The notes beneath the pieces were generated by a model that did not search any database, was not told the DNA's origin, and was given only the letters and a program-made list of their open reading frames with translations. Below, piece by piece: positions 8,612-17,422 of a DNA stretch of 64,000 bases. The translations under genes and the position numbers were made by a program. The stretch covers positions 62,001 to 126,000 of the forward strand of contig JAMOBD010000001.1 in assembly GCA_039908345.1 (NCBI GenBank), given 5' to 3'. Each line of letters opens with the position of its first letter. The first letter of the stretch is position 1. The DNA comes from Magnetospirillum sp. WYHS-4. GTDB taxonomy: Bacteria > Pseudomonadota > Alphaproteobacteria > Rhodospirillales > GLO-3.

Positions 8612-8737
8612 AGGAATCGGCCCACCCTGCAGATTGACAGCAGGGGCCGGATCGGTGTAGTTCACGCCATGAACATGAGGCCGTAGCGATCGGGCGGCCA
8701 TGGTGGCGCCCCTCCTGCGAGGGCCGAGAAAAACCGG
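8612..8737 (+). promoter_or_regulatory. intergenic gap with hairpin and possible -35 element
   Basis: A 126-base gap, the largest break in the first 25 kb. Bases 8618-8649 can fold as a bulged hairpin (CCCTGC and CGGC pairing with GCAGGG and GCCG, loop AGATTGACA), but no T-run follows, so it is not a clear intrinsic terminator. A perfect TTGACA lies at 8634-8639, inside the loop; the best -10 candidates about 18 bases downstream (TAGTTC) are weak. The gap may hold a promoter for the radical SAM and neuB genes. Confidence 0.3.
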
Positions 8738-9823
8738 ATGACCCAGGATATCTTGCAAGCTTTCGCCTTGGCGGCGCGCGAGCCGGCCCGGTTGGCCGAT
8801 GTGGCTCCGCAATTCCGTTTCGCCAAGGTGAAGCCGACCGACGACTGCAACAGCCGCTGCATCACTTGCTCCTACTGGGAGACGCGGCATGAAGGCGAAC
8901 TGTCGCTGACCGAAGTCTGCGACGCCCTGGCACAGTTGCGGGGCGTCGGGGTGACCGACGTGATGTTCTCGGGCGGCGAACCCACCTTGCGCAAGGACCT
9001 GCCGGAGATGATCGCTGAGGCGAAGCGCCTCGGGTTTTCCGGTATCAGCATGACGACCAATTGCCTGGCCCTCGGCGAAGGCAAGCTGGACCAGCTGCTG
9101 GAGGCCGGCCTGGGCGAACTGGTCCTGTCCTTCGAGGGCGAGTCGACCCATGACGCCATCCGCGGCGTCCCCGGCAACGCCGCCAAGGTCCACCGGGTGT
9201 TGGAGGCCTTGGTCGCCAGGCGGGACGGTGGGACCTACCCCAACCTGTCGATCAAGCTTGCCACCACCCTGATGAGCCGGACCCTGGATGAAGTCCTGGG
9301 AGTGTTGGACCTTTGCCGCCGGCACAAAGTCTCGGTCTTCTTCAACCTGATCGACAACGGCACCTATTTCTTCCAAGGGATTTCGGAAAGCCTGTTCGCC
9401 ATCGCCGACCTGGAAGCATACGACCGCCTGGTCGACCGCCTGGTCGCCGCCAAGCGCGCCGAGCCAGGCTTGATCGGCAATTCCTTTTCCTCCCTGGAAT
9501 ACGCCCGCCGCTATTTCCGCGACCCGAAGCAGGCGGACATCCCCTGCTACTTGGGCTATGTCGGGCTGGAGGTCGACGCCAACGGCGACATCTATTCGAA
9601 CTGCTGGGGTTTGCCGAAGATGGGCAATATCCGCAAAACCCGGCTAGCCGACATCGTCGGCGGCAAGGTCTATCGTCAGCGCTGCCGCGATATGTATGCC
9701 AAACGGTGCCGGGGCTGTTCCTGCGGCTACATCCTGAACCTTGCCTACCACCCGACATCCCGTGACTTCGACCGGGCCCAAGGCGGAACGGGCAATCTTA
9801 CCTATGCCGGCGAAAGGACTTGA
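8738..9823 (+). CDS. radical SAM protein with SPASM-type C-terminus
   Basis: 361 residues. The 4Fe-4S radical SAM motif is CNSRCITC (C37, C41, C44), followed by the SAM-binding GGEP in FSGGEPTLR. The C-terminal region has CYLGYVGLEVDANGDIYSNC and RCRDMYAKRCRGCSC, the cysteine-rich pattern of a SPASM/twitch auxiliary cluster. Such enzymes generate a 5'-deoxyadenosyl radical; those in glycan loci may carry out epimerisation, dehydration or dehydrogenation on sugars. It overlaps the start of the neuB-type gene by 20 bases, so it may act on the precursor or product of that step. Substrate unknown. Confidence 0.85.
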   Translation: MTQDILQAFALAAREPARLADVAPQFRFAKVKPTDDCNSRCITCSYWETRHEGELSLTEVCDALAQLRGVGVTDVMFSGGEPTLRKDLPEMIAEAKRLGFSGISMTTNCLALGEGKLDQLLEAGLGELVLSFEGESTHDAIRGVPGNAAKVHRVLEALVARRDGGTYPNLSIKLATTLMSRTLDEVLGVLDLCRRHKVSVFFNLIDNGTYFFQGISESLFAIADLEAYDRLVDRLVAAKRAEPGLIGNSFSSLEYARRYFRDPKQADIPCYLGYVGLEVDANGDIYSNCWGLPKMGNIRKTRLADIVGGKVYRQRCRDMYAKRCRGCSCGYILNLAYHPTSRDFDRAQGGTGNLTYAGERT

Positions 9824-10856
9824 CGCCTTGTTCGATCTGAACAGCTTCCTGGCATCGGGCCGGACCCTGGTCATCGCCGAAGTGGGCAGCAACCACGGCG
9901 GCGACCACAAGCTGGCACTGGAATCCGTCGCCGCCGCCAAGGAAGCCGGGGCCGACGTGGTGAAGTTCCAGCTGTTCAAGCCGGAAACCCTGGTCGACGA
10001 CAAGTTCCCCGTCCTGAAATACATCCAGGGACCTCAGCGCACCCAACGGGAAAGGTTCGGGATCACCGCCTTGCCGGAAAGGCTGGTGCGCGACTTGGCC
10101 GAGGAGGCGAGCCGCCAGGGAATCGTCTTCATGGCCACCCCCTTCGATCTGGAGGCGGTGGACATCCTGGCGCCCCTGCAGCCTTGTTTCAAGATCGCGT
10201 CCGGCGACCTGACCAATCACCCGCTGATCGATGCGGTTGTGGCCAAAGGCATGCCCGTGATGATTTCAACCGGCCTTTCCGACGAAGACGAGATCGATGC
10301 CGCGGCAGCCAGGATTCCTGCGGATCTGTTCTTTCCGATGCATTGCGTCGCCGTCTATCCGACCCCCGACGACCAGGTAAATCTGGCGACCATCCCCTGG
10401 CTGGGCAAGAGATTCGGGCGCCCGGTCGGCTTTTCCGATCATTCGGGGGGGGGGGTGGCTTGCGTTGCTGCAGTGGCTCTGGGGGCCCGCATCGTCGAAA
10501 AGCATTTCCTGCCGCGAGACGACATGGCGGTAGCCGACAAGGCCCTGTCCATCGGGATTGCCGATTTCCGCCGGATGGTGGACGATATCCGCCGGGTCGA
10601 GAGCATGCGCGGCAGCGAAGGACGCCGGTTGGCATCGGGTGAGGAGTACTTCCGTACCGCCCTTAGGCGTTCCCTGTACGCTCGAGTCGATATTCCGATG
10701 GGAACGGCGATCACCGCCGATCGGATCGTCGCCCTTCGGCCGTGGCGGCCGGAAGCCGTCCCGCCTTCAGCCGCCGAATCCCTGCTCGGCCGCCTGACCT
10801 GCCGTCCCATTGCCGCCAACGAAGCCATCCTGTTTTCCGACCTCGTCCAAGACTGA
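9804..10856 (+). CDS. neuB: NeuB-family nonulosonic acid synthase
   Basis: 350 residues from ATG 9804, the usual length. It contains EVGSNHGG (residues 26-33), DVVKFQLFKPETL, ATPFDLEAVD, KIASGDLTNHPLI, MISTGLSDEDEI, the metal- and PEP-site segment MHCVAVYPTP, GFSDHSGGG and EKHFLPRDD, then a C-terminal antifreeze-like SAF domain from about residue 290. The family condenses phosphoenolpyruvate with an N-acylhexosamine to make sialic, legionaminic or pseudaminic acid; SpsE of spore coats is a relative. The sequence does not decide which. An upstream ATG at 9741 lies deep inside the radical SAM gene and would add 21 non-conserved residues, so 9804 is preferred. An 11-base G run lies in the reading frame (see 10445). 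Confidence 0.88.
   Translation: MPAKGLDALFDLNSFLASGRTLVIAEVGSNHGGDHKLALESVAAAKEAGADVVKFQLFKPETLVDDKFPVLKYIQGPQRTQRERFGITALPERLVRDLAEEASRQGIVFMATPFDLEAVDILAPLQPCFKIASGDLTNHPLIDAVVAKGMPVMISTGLSDEDEIDAAAARIPADLFFPMHCVAVYPTPDDQVNLATIPWLGKRFGRPVGFSDHSGGGVACVAAVALGARIVEKHFLPRDDMAVADKALSIGIADFRRMVDDIRRVESMRGSEGRRLASGEEYFRTALRRSLYARVDIPMGTAITADRIVALRPWRPEAVPPSAAESLLGRLTCRPIAANEAILFSDLVQD
10445..10455 (+). repeat. G11 homopolymer inside the nonulosonate synthase gene
   Basis: Eleven consecutive G residues encode the end of a Ser codon, three Gly codons and the start of a Val codon (HSGGGV, near residues 214-218). The protein is in frame at this length. Gain or loss of one G would stop translation shortly after. 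I noticed no other G run this long in the window. Confidence 0.85.
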
Positions 10857-10871
10857 CCCTAGGTGATCCCC

Positions 10872-12011
10872 ATGGCCCTGACGCCCCTCGATCTTTACCG
10901 CCACATCACCCGCAAGCGGGTCAACAACTATGTCTCGATGACCAACCGCTGGCGCGAGATCAAATGGTTTCTCGGGCAGGGTCACTTGGTTCCCCACGTC
11001 TGGGACCGGATCAAATGGTATGGCGGCCCGGCATTCCTGATCGCCCCGAATTATCCTTGCCATATCGAGGTCGAAGCTTCGGCGGCCTGCCAGATGAAGT
11101 GCCCCATGTGCGGCCAGGGCAAGATGTACGAACAGGGCCTGAAGATGGGCAACATGTCCATGGACCTGTTCAAGAAGATCGTCGACGAGGTCCACGACAA
11201 GGTTTTCTCCATCAAACTGTCCTGGCGCGGCGAGCCTTCGCTCAATCCGCAACTGCACGACATGATCCGCTACGCCAAGCTCGAAAAGAAGATGAAGAGC
11301 GTGGCGTTCCTGACCAACTTCGAGCGGTACGACGAGGCGGGTATCGACGACTTATTGACCACCGGTGTCGACTATGTGAGCGTTTCCGCCGATGGCCTGG
11401 GCGACGTATACGAACGCATCCGGTATCCGGCCAAGTTCGACGAAACCGTGGCGAAGATGAAATACTTCCGCAGGCGGCGCGACGAACTGGGCCTGATTCG
11501 GCCGTTGATCCGGGTGCAGACCATCTTTTCGGCCATTCGCGATTCGGCCGAGGACTACCTGAAGCTCTGGGAGCCCATCGCCGACCGGGTGAACTTCATC
11601 GCCGACCAATACCGCGCCGATCACAATGAAGACGCCTACGATCTGGACCCGGATTACATCTGTGGCGTCCCGTTCATCCGCATGGCCATCTGCTGGGACG
11701 GAAAGGTGACCCAGTGCTTTTCCGACTACGGCGAAAAGACCAACTATGGCGACATCAACAACCAATCGGTCTACACGGTCTGGCACAGCGAGGGCATGAA
11801 GCGTCTGCGCCAGTCCATGCGGGAAAAAACACGGCTGGAAAACCATGTGACCTGCCGAACCTGCGACCTGGGCGCCAAGATGAGCAGCGGTGAGTTCATC
11901 ACGGTCCAGGGACGGGAACTGCCGGTCCGGATCAATGCCGGCAAGAAACTCGATCCCGATGATATGAATGCCAAGGAAAACCGGTGGAAGAAGAAGCCGA
12001 AGACCGCCTGA
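10872..12011 (+). CDS. radical SAM/SPASM protein
   Basis: 379 residues from ATG 10872 (a GTG at 10863 would add three). The cluster motif is CQMKCPMC (C73, C77, C80), followed by WRGEPSLNPQL in place of GGEP. A C-terminal SPASM-like region has CGVPFIRMAICWDGKVTQC and, near the end, TCRTC. The middle (GVDYVSVSADG) is typical of the TIM-barrel fold. Related proteins are common in O-antigen clusters with unknown chemistry. It lies between the synthase gene and a cobalamin-type radical SAM gene, so these may act one after another on the same sugar. Confidence 0.83.
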   Translation: MALTPLDLYRHITRKRVNNYVSMTNRWREIKWFLGQGHLVPHVWDRIKWYGGPAFLIAPNYPCHIEVEASAACQMKCPMCGQGKMYEQGLKMGNMSMDLFKKIVDEVHDKVFSIKLSWRGEPSLNPQLHDMIRYAKLEKKMKSVAFLTNFERYDEAGIDDLLTTGVDYVSVSADGLGDVYERIRYPAKFDETVAKMKYFRRRRDELGLIRPLIRVQTIFSAIRDSAEDYLKLWEPIADRVNFIADQYRADHNEDAYDLDPDYICGVPFIRMAICWDGKVTQCFSDYGEKTNYGDINNQSVYTVWHSEGMKRLRQSMREKTRLENHVTCRTCDLGAKMSSGEFITVQGRELPVRINAGKKLDPDDMNAKENRWKKKPKTA

Positions 12012-12037
12012 CCGGGCTGGAAGGGGAGGCAAGGGGC

Positions 12038-14125
12038 ATGGCCGATGGCGCCGGACGGGCGAAGGTGGATGCGCGGGTCTGGCTTTGCGACCTGACCTAC
12101 ACCCAGCAGGCCATTTCGTCGGACCCGATGCCCAATGCCATCGGCGGTATCGCCACCTTCACCGAAACCCTGGTGGAGTTGCCGGAACCGATCCGGATCA
12201 TCAAGTATCCGGAAAAGCTCTCCGCTCTGCTGGATGAAGGGCCGCCACCGCAAGCGATCGGCTTTTCCAGCTACATCTGGAACTTCGAACTGGGCTACCG
12301 GTTCGCTCAGGCCATCAAGCGCCATGCGCCGGGAACGGTGGTCGTCTTCGGCGGGCCGAACTATCCGGTCTCGCCGACGGAGCAGAAGGAGTTCCTGGCC
12401 TCCCACCCGGCCATCGACTTCTACATCGTCAAGGAAGGCGAGGCGGCTTTCGCCGCACTGATCGCGGCGCTCGGTCGCCACGGCTTCGACGTTGCGGCGG
12501 TGAAGGCGCTGGACCTGCCTTCCGTTCATTCCATCGCTGCCGACGGCACCGTCCGCCTGCCCGGTCCCGCCGAACGCATCAAGGACCTGACCGTCATCCC
12601 GTCGCCTTATCTCACGGGCCGGCTGGACGAATTCTTCGACGGACGGCTGATGCCCATCATCCAGACCAACCGGGGTTGCCCCTTCACCTGCACCTTCTGC
12701 GTCGAGGGAACCCAGTACTACAACAAGATCTACCGCAACGCGGCAGCCAAGACGGCGGCCGAAGTCGCCTATATAGCCGAGCGGATGGTGCCCCTGCGGG
12801 AAAAGGGAGCCCGTCAGGATCTGTTCATCGCCGATTCCAACTTCGGGATGTTCAAGGAGGACCTGGAAACCTGCCGGGTCATCGCCGAATCGCGCCAGAC
12901 GCGGAACTGGCCCCAGTACATCAGCGTTGCCACCGGCAAGAACCAGAAGGAGCGGGTGCTCGAAGCGGCCCGGCTCCTGGAGGGAGCCTTGCGCTTGGCC
13001 GGTTCGGTCCAGAGCATGGACGAGACGGTTCTGAAGAACATCAAGCGGAACAACATCTCTTTCGACCAGATGATCGAACTGGCGCTGAAATCCCAGGAAA
13101 CCGGCGCCGCCGCCTATACCGAGTTGATCTTGGCCCTGCCGGGTGAGACCCGCGAATCCCATTTCCGGTCGATTTCGCAATTGATCGAAGCGGGCTTCCC
13201 GAAAATCAACTGCTACACGCTGATGCTGCTGCCGGGCAGCAACATGGACGAGCCGGAAACCCGGAAGACCTTCGCCTTCAATGTGAAACACCGGGTTTTT
13301 CCGCGTTGCTTCGGACACTTCAAGGTCTTCGGCGAGGACGTGATCGCCGCCGAGATCGAGCGCGTCGTGGTGACGACTAGCACCATGAGCTTCGATGACT
13401 ACGTCGCCTGCCGGCGAATGCACCTGATCCTTTACTCCCTTTATTCGGATGCGATCTTTTCCGGACTGGTAAAGCTTCTTCAGATCCTCGAAATTCCCGT
13501 CTTCTCGTGGATGGAGATCGCCTACGCCGCCGAGATTCCCGCCGACCTCCAGGGTCTGTTCGATTCCTTCGAGCGCGCCATCCGCGAGGAATTGTGGGAC
13601 GATCCCGAAAGCTTGCGCCGTTTCGTGCGCGAGCCGGGCGTGGTGGAGCGTTTCATCGGAGGAGAGCTGGGAATTAACGTGCAGTTCACCCACAAGGGTC
13701 TGGCCATGTCCCAGTATCTGGACGCCCTGGCGCCGTTCTCCCGAACAACCGTCCTGGAATGCATCCGGCGTGCCGGCAAGGCCACGCCCGAGGTGGAAGC
13801 CGCGGTCGACGACATCGTGCGTTTTCATTACATGCAGATCCGGGGAATCTTCACCGAACTGGATGCGGTCTACGAGGGCGAATTCACGTTCGACGTCAGC
13901 GGATTTGCCGCCGATCCGGCGCCTGGAACCTTGGAAGCCTACAGACTTCCGTTCCCCGTCCGCCTGCGCTTCGCCATGACGTCGGAACAGCAGTGGTCGA
14001 TGAATTCGTATCTGGATACCTTCGGCCGCGGCCCGCTTGGATATGCCCGGATCGTCGCCAAGTTCCCCATCCAGAAGTTCTATCGCAGGCCCCTTGCGGT
14101 CGAAAGCGTTAGGGAGATGCAGTAA
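12038..14125 (+). CDS. cobalamin-binding-type radical SAM protein
   Basis: 695 residues from ATG 12038, which has AGGGGAGG eight bases upstream; an ATG at 11984 overlaps the previous gene but gives a poorly conserved extension. Residues 1-190 form a Rossmann-like B12-binding domain (IGFSSYIWNFELGY, VVFGGPNYPVSP, YIVKEGEAAF). The radical SAM motif is CPFTCTFC (C214, C218, C221). The last 250 residues are long and helical, with no domain I recognise. Class B radical SAM enzymes often methylate unactivated carbons but many do other chemistry. The B12 ligand motif DxHxxG is not evident, so cobalamin binding is uncertain. TAATG overlap with the next gene. Confidence 0.8.
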   Translation: MADGAGRAKVDARVWLCDLTYTQQAISSDPMPNAIGGIATFTETLVELPEPIRIIKYPEKLSALLDEGPPPQAIGFSSYIWNFELGYRFAQAIKRHAPGTVVVFGGPNYPVSPTEQKEFLASHPAIDFYIVKEGEAAFAALIAALGRHGFDVAAVKALDLPSVHSIAADGTVRLPGPAERIKDLTVIPSPYLTGRLDEFFDGRLMPIIQTNRGCPFTCTFCVEGTQYYNKIYRNAAAKTAAEVAYIAERMVPLREKGARQDLFIADSNFGMFKEDLETCRVIAESRQTRNWPQYISVATGKNQKERVLEAARLLEGALRLAGSVQSMDETVLKNIKRNNISFDQMIELALKSQETGAAAYTELILALPGETRESHFRSISQLIEAGFPKINCYTLMLLPGSNMDEPETRKTFAFNVKHRVFPRCFGHFKVFGEDVIAAEIERVVVTTSTMSFDDYVACRRMHLILYSLYSDAIFSGLVKLLQILEIPVFSWMEIAYAAEIPADLQGLFDSFERAIREELWDDPESLRRFVREPGVVERFIGGELGINVQFTHKGLAMSQYLDALAPFSRTTVLECIRRAGKATPEVEAAVDDIVRFHYMQIRGIFTELDAVYEGEFTFDVSGFAADPAPGTLEAYRLPFPVRLRFAMTSEQQWSMNSYLDTFGRGPLGYARIVAKFPIQKFYRRPLAVESVREMQ

Positions 14126-15183
14126 TGTCCATCGAAACTTCCACCATAGCCTGCCCGATCTGCAGTTCCGCAACCACTTTTCTGTTTCGGCCGCTCTACA
14201 CGCCCCGCCAACCGCAATGGGCGCGCCGCGTCGCCCATGTTCCCGGCGACCAGAGGAACGCCGAAGCCTATTTCCATTGCGACAACTGCGGCTACGTCTA
14301 CCGTCCGGAAGGCCTGGAAACGGTCGCCGTCGTGTCGGCAGCGGAACCGGAAGGAAGCGCCGCCGAGAAAGCGGACGCCGCCATCTGCCCCGTGGCGCCC
14401 GCCGGCACGATTTCCACCCCGGAACTGGAAGCCGGCTTTCGCCGCCGGGGCGAGCAGCGCGAGCTGCCACCTTATCCCCAGCGCTACGATTGGGTGGCTG
14501 CCCATGCCGCCAAGGGACGCTTCCTGGACGTGGGCTGCGAATACGGCTACCTGGGCGCCGCCTTACGGGACCGGGGCTTCGACGCCATAGGCATCGATCC
14601 GGGGGCGGATGCCGCCAACATCGGCTGCCAGCGGCTGGGGATACCGATCGAGATCGGCCTCTACACTGCCGACGCCTTTCCGCCGGAAAGCTTCGATACC
14701 GTCGCCGCCGAGGGCGTGGCCTATTATTTCCGGCCGAGCCTGCGGGCGTTCCTGGATATCGCCAAGGGCCACCTGCGGCCGGGTGGCGTGGTCTACATGC
14801 AATTGCCCGGCGTAACGGGCACTGGGGATGCCTTCTTCCAGAACTTCGTGCGCTGCCTGGTACCCTACGAAGCGGTAGATTCCGTCTTCGCTCATGCCGG
14901 CTGGGAGATCGTCGCCAAGACGGACGAATGGTTCCAGAACGGCTCCTACGGCATTATCGCCCGGCCTTCCGACAAGGTATTGAACACACCCGCCAAGGCC
15001 GATCGGCAGCGGATTCTGGGCGACCTGATCTGTTCGGACTATGGACTGCTGCGCAACCGCGGTCCGGTTCCCGGCTGGGCGCGGGCGATTCAACTGCTGC
15101 TGCACGGACTGGCGCCCGGCGGCGCACTGCCGGGCTATTTCGCCCGTGGGCTCAACCGCCTATGGCCGGCCAAGGCCGGCTGA
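14125..15183 (+). CDS. SAM-dependent methyltransferase with zinc ribbon
   Basis: 352 residues. An N-terminal zinc ribbon has CPICSS and, about 40 residues later, CDNCGYVYRPEG. The SAM site FLDVGCEYGYLGAAL is near residue 135, followed by DAIGIDPGAD. A C-terminal helical region of about 90 residues ends in an amphipathic stretch. It is most like the uncharacterised class I methyltransferases that accompany radical SAM genes in O-antigen clusters. The start codon overlaps the TAA of the upstream radical SAM gene, which implies coupled expression. Substrate unknown. Confidence 0.8.
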   Translation: MSIETSTIACPICSSATTFLFRPLYTPRQPQWARRVAHVPGDQRNAEAYFHCDNCGYVYRPEGLETVAVVSAAEPEGSAAEKADAAICPVAPAGTISTPELEAGFRRRGEQRELPPYPQRYDWVAAHAAKGRFLDVGCEYGYLGAALRDRGFDAIGIDPGADAANIGCQRLGIPIEIGLYTADAFPPESFDTVAAEGVAYYFRPSLRAFLDIAKGHLRPGGVVYMQLPGVTGTGDAFFQNFVRCLVPYEAVDSVFAHAGWEIVAKTDEWFQNGSYGIIARPSDKVLNTPAKADRQRILGDLICSDYGLLRNRGPVPGWARAIQLLLHGLAPGGALPGYFARGLNRLWPAKAG

Positions 15184-15197
15184 TCCGGAGACTAAAC

Positions 15198-16514
15198 ATG
15201 GTAGGCAGATCAATGGGGCTGCTGAAGGGACTGGCCAGCTGGTCGCTGGTCGCCGCCATCACGCTGGTTCTGCTGGAGACGACTTCGGCGGCTGCGGTCT
15301 GGTGGCTGGCGCGCGAGCCCGGCAACGAACATCTGGCTCGGGCCATCGAACGCTTCCATCCCCTCTTCCACGAACCGGAACCGGTACTCACGCACTTGGC
15401 TCCCCACCGGCGCTCCGACGACGCCAATCCCTTCCGTTACGATTCCCGCACGGGCTACTCCAACAAGCCCAACAGCGTCTACGAGAACGCCATCCTGATC
15501 GGCCCCGAAGGATTCATCTGCAACGGGAAATGCGACCCGTTGCCGATGGACAAGCCGGCGAACGAAGCGCGGATCATGATTTTTGGCGGCTCCTCGGTAG
15601 CCGGCCAGGGGGCGGGCGACGGCGCCCACACCATCGCCGGCTATCTGGAGCGCATGGCCAACCAAGCCCGCCTGTACGGCGAACGAAGGGTCCGGGTCGT
15701 GAATGCGGGCGTCGGCGGCTTCTACAGCGCACAGGAACTGGCCCGCTTCCTGTTCGAAGGGCTTCTCTATCAGCCCGACGCGGTCATCTTTTTCCATGGC
15801 TCCAACGATTACCGGGCCTGGGAACATAGCTACCTGAGCCGCGATCTTTACGGCCCGCTGATTCGCGCCAACTACCACAGCTACGACTACCAGCTCATTC
15901 AGGCCATGGAGCGCATGCGCAGCCTGACGGGGACGCTGTCGCACTTCGTGGCCCTGGCGGACGACTATTTTCCGCTTTTCCACTACACCGTGACTCTGGC
16001 CAAGCATGTGCGTCTATTCGGGCTCAAGGGGCGAGGTGGCGGCACGACGGAAGCGGCCGGTACCGCCCGCTGGGAAAATGGGGGCATTCCGGCCGAAGCG
16101 ATCCGCAGTTTTTCCGTCTGGACGGCCAATTCGGTATCCACGTTCGTCAGCAACGATATCTCTGCGGCGGGAGCCGCGCGGGCGCAGGGAGTCACCGCCC
16201 TGATGGCACTTCAGCCCGTATTGCTTTACCGGCGCAAAGTCGAATTGGCGCCGGCCGAACAGGAGCTTTTCGCTTCCGGCCGCTTTGCTACGCCCTACAT
16301 CGACGGTTACTACCCTTTGGCCCGCGAACGATGGGCCGAATTGGCGTCGGCCAATGACGGCCAAGTGGAATTCGCCGACTTGTCGGGACTGTTCGAAACG
16401 GTGCCCGACCATATCTTCACGGATAACGTCCATTACACGCCGCGCGGCAACGAAATCATTGCCGCCGGTCTTCTGGAACGGTTGCAGGCGATGCGCGCGA
16501 AGCAGGCCCGATGA
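15198..16514 (+). CDS. membrane-anchored SGNH/GDSL hydrolase-fold protein
   Basis: 438 residues. One hydrophobic segment at about 12-38 anchors the protein, placing the rest in the periplasm. The SGNH blocks are intact: GGSSVAG with nucleophile S132, NAGVGGF, HGSND with N203, and DNVHYTPRG with D409 and H412. Proteins of this kind act as esterases or as O-acyl or acetyl transferases for cell-surface glycans. ATG 15198 was chosen because the open frame upstream is antigenically unrelated in composition and lies in the wrong frame of the methyltransferase gene. The stop overlaps the sulfotransferase start, which suggests that both genes decorate the same polymer. Confidence 0.82.
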   Translation: MVGRSMGLLKGLASWSLVAAITLVLLETTSAAAVWWLAREPGNEHLARAIERFHPLFHEPEPVLTHLAPHRRSDDANPFRYDSRTGYSNKPNSVYENAILIGPEGFICNGKCDPLPMDKPANEARIMIFGGSSVAGQGAGDGAHTIAGYLERMANQARLYGERRVRVVNAGVGGFYSAQELARFLFEGLLYQPDAVIFFHGSNDYRAWEHSYLSRDLYGPLIRANYHSYDYQLIQAMERMRSLTGTLSHFVALADDYFPLFHYTVTLAKHVRLFGLKGRGGGTTEAAGTARWENGGIPAEAIRSFSVWTANSVSTFVSNDISAAGAARAQGVTALMALQPVLLYRRKVELAPAEQELFASGRFATPYIDGYYPLARERWAELASANDGQVEFADLSGLFETVPDHIFTDNVHYTPRGNEIIAAGLLERLQAMRAKQAR

Positions 16515-17422
16515 CCGACGCCCCGATCATCATCCTCGGCTTCGGCCGCTCCGGCACAACCTGGATTTCGGATATCGTGTCCAAGGTACTGGGCAAGCTT
16601 GTGCTCTTCGAGCCGCTCCATCCCAGCGTGAACGAGGAATCCCGCCATTATTCCTATGCCTCGTGCGTCGATGGGCAAGGAATGGCGCCTTACCTGCGCC
16701 GGGTCCTGGCGAAGGAGCACCGCCGGCCCTGGCTGATGCGCAACCATGTACCTGTCCCGCTGAAGGATATCGATCCGTCGTTCGTCGATTTGCTTTGGGA
16801 CCAGTGCGAAATAGCGGGGTTCAAGGAAATCCGGGCCAATTTCGTGATTCCCTGGCTCGCCCAAACCCTGTCGCGGCGCATCGTTTTCATCGTCCGCGAT
16901 CCCTTCGCCGTCGTCGCCTCCATCCGGCGGCGGCTCAATTTCTGGGAATTCGGCTGGCCTGGAACCTACGAACTTCTTGTCGACCGCAACCTGGCCAACC
17001 AGGCCTACGACTCCATTCCGGCCATTCCGGCCTTGCGCGAACAGGCCAAGCGGATCGACAGCGACGTCGAGCGCATCGCCTTGATGTGGGCGATTACCCA
17101 CGCGGTCGCCCTCGACGATATGGAACGGCTTGGGCTGCCGGTCTTCCATTACGAGGACTTCTATCTGAGCCCTTTCGAAACCACGCGACGGATGTTCGCC
17201 CACTTGGGGCACGGATCGCCGCATATCCACCCCGCCCATATCTTCACCCCTTCAATGACCACCCATAAGACGCTGCACGGTTTCTATGAATTCGATCGGC
17301 GCATCGAAGTCCGCAACCTGGACTTTTTCTGGCGCGAGGTCCTGAACGAGGCGGACCAGGCTGCGATCCGGCGCATCGTGGCCCCCCTGAACCTGCAACA
17401 TCTTTACGGTCACCTCGCGTGA
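16511..17422 (+). CDS. PAPS-dependent sulfotransferase
   Basis: 303 residues. The 5'-phosphosulfate loop is GFGRSGTTW (residues 10-18) and the 3'-phosphate region is IVRDPFAVVASI. The rest (HYEDFYLSPFETTRRMF) matches the Sulfotransfer_1/3 fold. It should transfer sulfate from PAPS to a hydroxyl or amine, most likely on a sugar. It is soluble and cytoplasmic, so sulfation would precede export. No PAPS synthesis genes are in the window. It overlaps the ABC flippase gene by four bases. Confidence 0.85.
   Translation: MTDAPIIILGFGRSGTTWISDIVSKVLGKLVLFEPLHPSVNEESRHYSYASCVDGQGMAPYLRRVLAKEHRRPWLMRNHVPVPLKDIDPSFVDLLWDQCEIAGFKEIRANFVIPWLAQTLSRRIVFIVRDPFAVVASIRRRLNFWEFGWPGTYELLVDRNLANQAYDSIPAIPALREQAKRIDSDVERIALMWAITHAVALDDMERLGLPVFHYEDFYLSPFETTRRMFAHLGHGSPHIHPAHIFTPSMTTHKTLHGFYEFDRRIEVRNLDFFWREVLNEADQAAIRRIVAPLNLQHLYGHLA

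Noticed and set aside
8618-8649. Hairpin as an intrinsic terminator
   Set aside because: The stem is bulged and there is no T-run after it.
11771-14470. A reverse-strand open frame of nearly 900 codons across the cobalamin-type radical SAM gene
   Set aside because: It lies antisense to a well-supported gene, and its translation is low in complexity with no domain. Long empty frames are expected opposite genes in DNA this rich in G+C. Similar frames opposite 2.5-4.0, 4.9-6.7, 42.4-44.4 and 48.9-50.6 kb were dropped for the same reason.
14037-15197. A long in-frame extension upstream of the SGNH gene at 15198
   Set aside because: The extension covers the whole methyltransferase gene in another frame and is rich in Arg and Pro without motifs. 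The ATG at 15198 gives a normal membrane anchor.
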